38,829 nt of DNA from Pandoraea sp. PE-S2T-3 (GTDB taxonomy: Bacteria > Pseudomonadota > Gammaproteobacteria > Burkholderiales > Burkholderiaceae). Position numbers and translations under genes: made by a program. Under the pieces are notes generated by a model that was given only the letters and a program-made list of their open reading frames with translations, was not told where the DNA came from and searched no databases. Positions 35,206 through 38,829 of this stretch are shown piece after piece. The stretch lies in NCBI RefSeq assembly GCF_002179965.1, contig NZ_NGUQ01000010.1:1-38829 (forward strand). Reading direction: 5' to 3'. The first letter of the stretch is position 1. The number at the start of each line of letters is the position of its first letter.

Positions 35206-35236
35206 ATGCAGCGTCGTAATGCAGTTTAGTCTGCAT
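35206..35236. promoter_or_regulatory. ATGCAG repeats, probable MocR operator
   Basis: ATGCAG occurs at 35206-35211 and 35219-35224, 13 bp apart, with the inverted copy CTGCAT at 35231-35236. The last two form a perfect dyad around TTTAGT. MocR regulators usually bind direct repeats close to their own start, and this array lies 37-67 bp upstream of the ATG at 35169. Confidence 0.55.
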
Positions 35237-35362
35237 ACATATCGGTCGCAATGCCTGAATCCTGCCGCAGTGAGAGGATGGATGCTCGGCGGTGTCGGGC
35301 CGGGCATCCCGCGGAGCCGTTAACAATCAACGACTTACCGAGCGAAAACGCATGCGGCTGCA

Positions 35363-35391
35363 TTGACACTTGCACATCCCCCATGTATAGT
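35363..35391 (+). promoter_or_regulatory. Sigma-70 promoter of the rpsL-rpsG-fusA operon
   Basis: A perfect -35 TTGACA (35363-35368), 17-bp spacer and -10 TATAGT (35386-35391, 5/6) stand 165 bp before rpsL. This is the strongest promoter match noticed in the window and fits high expression of ribosomal protein and EF-G genes. Confidence 0.85.
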
Positions 35392-35556
35392 CGCAGGCTC
35401 CGGTTTTTCCGGCGGTAGGCGCGTGCCCAACCCAAAATGCTTGCGCATCAAGCGGTTAGGTGCGGGTAATCCGCAGGAGTTACCGGGAAGTGCGCAGTAA
35501 ATCTGCATGGTAGCCCGCCTTGGTTGTCATGCTTTTGACACATTTAGGAAATCACA
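35392..35556 (+). promoter_or_regulatory. Long 5' leader of rpsL
   Basis: About 160 nt lie between the promoter and the rpsL ATG. Imperfect pairings are possible (GGTAA near 35464 with TTACC near 35480; CCAACC near 35430 with GGTTAGG near 35454), so it may fold. No known leader motif was recognised. TAGGAA about nine bases before the ATG is the ribosome binding site. Confidence 0.4.
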
Positions 35557-35931
35557 ATGCCAACGATTAACCAATTGGTCCGCAAGCCGCGCACCTCTGC
35601 TCAAATCAAGAGCAAGAGCCCGGCCCTGCAGGACTGCCCGCAGCGTCGCGGTGTGTGCACCCGTGTGTACACGACGACGCCCAAGAAGCCTAACTCGGCA
35701 CTGCGTAAAGTTGCCAAGGTGCGCCTGACCAACGGTTTCGAGGTCATCTCGTACATCGGCGGTGAAGGCCACAACCTGCAGGAACACTCGGTCGTGCTGA
35801 TTCGCGGCGGTCGTGTGAAGGACTTGCCGGGTGTGCGTTACCACATGGTGCGCGGTAGCCTCGACACGCAAGGCGTCAAGGACCGTAAGCAAGCCCGTTC
35901 GAAGTACGGCGCGAAGCGTCCGAAGGCCTAA
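35557..35931 (+). CDS. rpsL: 30S ribosomal protein S12
   Basis: S12 sits at the decoding centre and affects translational accuracy. The 124-residue product starts [20 protein letters not shown] and has the invariant [17 protein letters not shown] and [17 protein letters not shown]. Lys43 and Lys88, the positions changed in streptomycin-resistant mutants, are wild type. It is the first gene of the str operon here, behind a strong promoter, and is followed by rpsG after 126 bp. Confidence 0.99.
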   Translation: MPTINQLVRKPRTSAQIKSKSPALQDCPQRRGVCTRVYTTTPKKPNSALRKVAKVRLTNGFEVISYIGGEGHNLQEHSVVLIRGGRVKDLPGVRYHMVRGSLDTQGVKDRKQARSKYGAKRPKA

Positions 35932-36057
35932 GCAGCCTCACGGACATACGTTCGGTGATGGTGTTGAATCGTCACTGAGTAAGTGGTCACTCGGCCCGAG
36001 AAGGGCTAGTAGGTGGCCTGGAGCCTGGCTCCGACTGAAACAATTAAGGAAGAAATT

Positions 36058-36528
36058 ATGCCGCGTCGCCGCGAAGTCCCCAAGCGCGAAGTGTTGCCCG
36101 ATCCGAAGTTCGGCAACGTTGATGTCGCTAAATTCATGAACGTGTTGATGCTTGCCGGCAAGAAGTCGGTGGCAGAACGCATCGTTTATGGTGCTTTCGA
36201 GCAGATCCAAACCAAGGCGGGCAAGGATCCGCTGGAAATCTTCAACACCGCTCTCGGTAACGTGAAGCCGGTGGTTGAAGTGAAGAGCCGCCGTGTTGGC
36301 GGTGCAAACTATCAAGTTCCGGTCGAAGTGCGTCCGTCGCGTCGTATGGCATTGGCGATGCGTTGGTTGCGTGAGGCCGCGAAGAAGCGTAGCGAAAAGT
36401 CGATGGCCCTGCGTCTGGCAGGCGAGCTGATCGAAGCCTCGGAAGGCCGTGGCGGTGCGATGAAGAAGCGTGACGAAGTTCACCGCATGGCTGAAGCCAA
36501 CAAGGCCTTCTCGCACTTCCGCTTCTGA
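36058..36528 (+). CDS. rpsG: 30S ribosomal protein S7
   Basis: S7 starts assembly of the 30S head and in E. coli represses its own operon. The frame opens at 36013, but AAGGAAG before the ATG at 36058 and the family start [20 protein letters not shown] show the true N-terminus, giving 156 residues. Conserved [20 protein letters not shown] and the C-terminal [17 protein letters not shown] are present. Confidence 0.98.
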   Translation: MPRRREVPKREVLPDPKFGNVDVAKFMNVLMLAGKKSVAERIVYGAFEQIQTKAGKDPLEIFNTALGNVKPVVEVKSRRVGGANYQVPVEVRPSRRMALAMRWLREAAKKRSEKSMALRLAGELIEASEGRGGAMKKRDEVHRMAEANKAFSHFRF

Positions 36529-36559
36529 CGCTGGCAGGCAGTACCTAGAGCAGAAACCG

Positions 36560-36596
36560 GGGCGGGTGCGCATGAGAAATTGCGCCTCGCCCGTTT
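36560..36596 (+). terminator. Terminator-like hairpin between rpsG and fusA
   Basis: An 11-bp stem with one bulged T and one G-T pair (36560-36571 with 36582-36592, 10-nt loop) is followed by GTTTGTGTT. The T-run is short, so it is more likely a partial attenuator than a full stop; fusA lies only 50 bp further and needs the same promoter. Confidence 0.45.
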
Positions 36597-36645
36597 GTGT
36601 TAGTAGCCCCCTCAAAAATGGCGGCTACATTGAAAGAGGCTTAAA

Positions 36646-38748
<2,103 letters not shown>

Positions 38749-38760
38749 ATTCGTTTTGAA

Positions 38761-38789
38761 GGGCGTCTGCGTCATGTGATGCAGCGCCC
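38761..38789 (+). other. Hairpin after fusA
   Basis: GGGCG (38761-38765) with CGCCC (38785-38789), and CTGCGTCA with TGATGCAG inside, form a long stem with one bulge. No T-run follows directly. It may be a processing site before the next gene; a purine-rich GAGGA at 38822-38826 looks like the ribosome binding site of a gene beginning just past the window end. Confidence 0.4.
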
Positions 38790-38829
38790 GTCACTCTGTT
38801 TAAATCGTCTATTCAGTATCTGAGGATTC

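Overview
The window looks like a Burkholderiales (betaproteobacterial) chromosome, most like Pandoraea or Burkholderia. This is judged from high GC, the housekeeping protein sequences, and the order tRNA-Trp, secE, nusG, rplKAJL, rpoBC, then rpsL, rpsG, fusA. No database search was possible, so the genus is an inference.

Layout. (1) 66-12460: tRNA-Trp, the SecE/NusG pair, the L11/L1 and L10/L12 ribosomal operons and RNA polymerase beta and beta', with intrinsic terminators or attenuators after nusG, rplL and rpoC and a structured L10-type leader before rplJ. (2) 12606-14819, minus: a FecA-like TonB-dependent receptor behind a promoter that contains a Fur-box-like sequence. (3) 15374-21472, plus: a tight operon of lower meta-cleavage genes resembling homoprotocatechuate (4-hydroxyphenylacetate) degradation: hydratase, HpaI aldolase, semialdehyde dehydrogenase, LigB-type extradiol dioxygenase, FAH-family isomerase/decarboxylase and a ketopantoate-reductase-like enzyme. 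(4) 21564-23428, minus: two tandem, diverged paralogues of an unrecognised family, one with an AT-rich N-terminal half. (5) 23629-27353: an MHS-family transporter, an aromatic aminotransferase and a divergent LysR regulator. (6) 27387-35169: mixed accessory genes: an exported Gly/Pro-rich protein, DUF302, dienelactone hydrolase, DUF4148, a HemJ/CopD-like membrane protein, an AraC regulator, a HAD phosphatase, an unknown 401-residue protein and a MocR regulator. (7) 35363-38748: rpsL-rpsG-fusA with a strong sigma-70 promoter.

The main discovery is a 52-bp sequence present twice in inverted orientation (48 of 52 positions identical). One copy lies upstream of the hydratase operon (15210-15261). 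The other lies between the aminotransferase and the LysR gene (26362-26413). Each copy holds a dyad centred about 64 bp upstream of the predicted start of transcription and ends at a matching -35 element with a 17-bp spacer. This is the classic architecture of a LysR-type operator. It ties the aminotransferase, the ring-cleavage operon and the regulator, which lie 11 kb apart, into one probable regulon for tyrosine or 4-hydroxyphenylacetate-type aromatics. The upper-pathway hydroxylase (hpaBC) and the isomerase hpaF are not in the window. The best candidates for undescribed protein families are the tandem paralogues at 21564-23428 and the 401-residue protein at 32441-33646.
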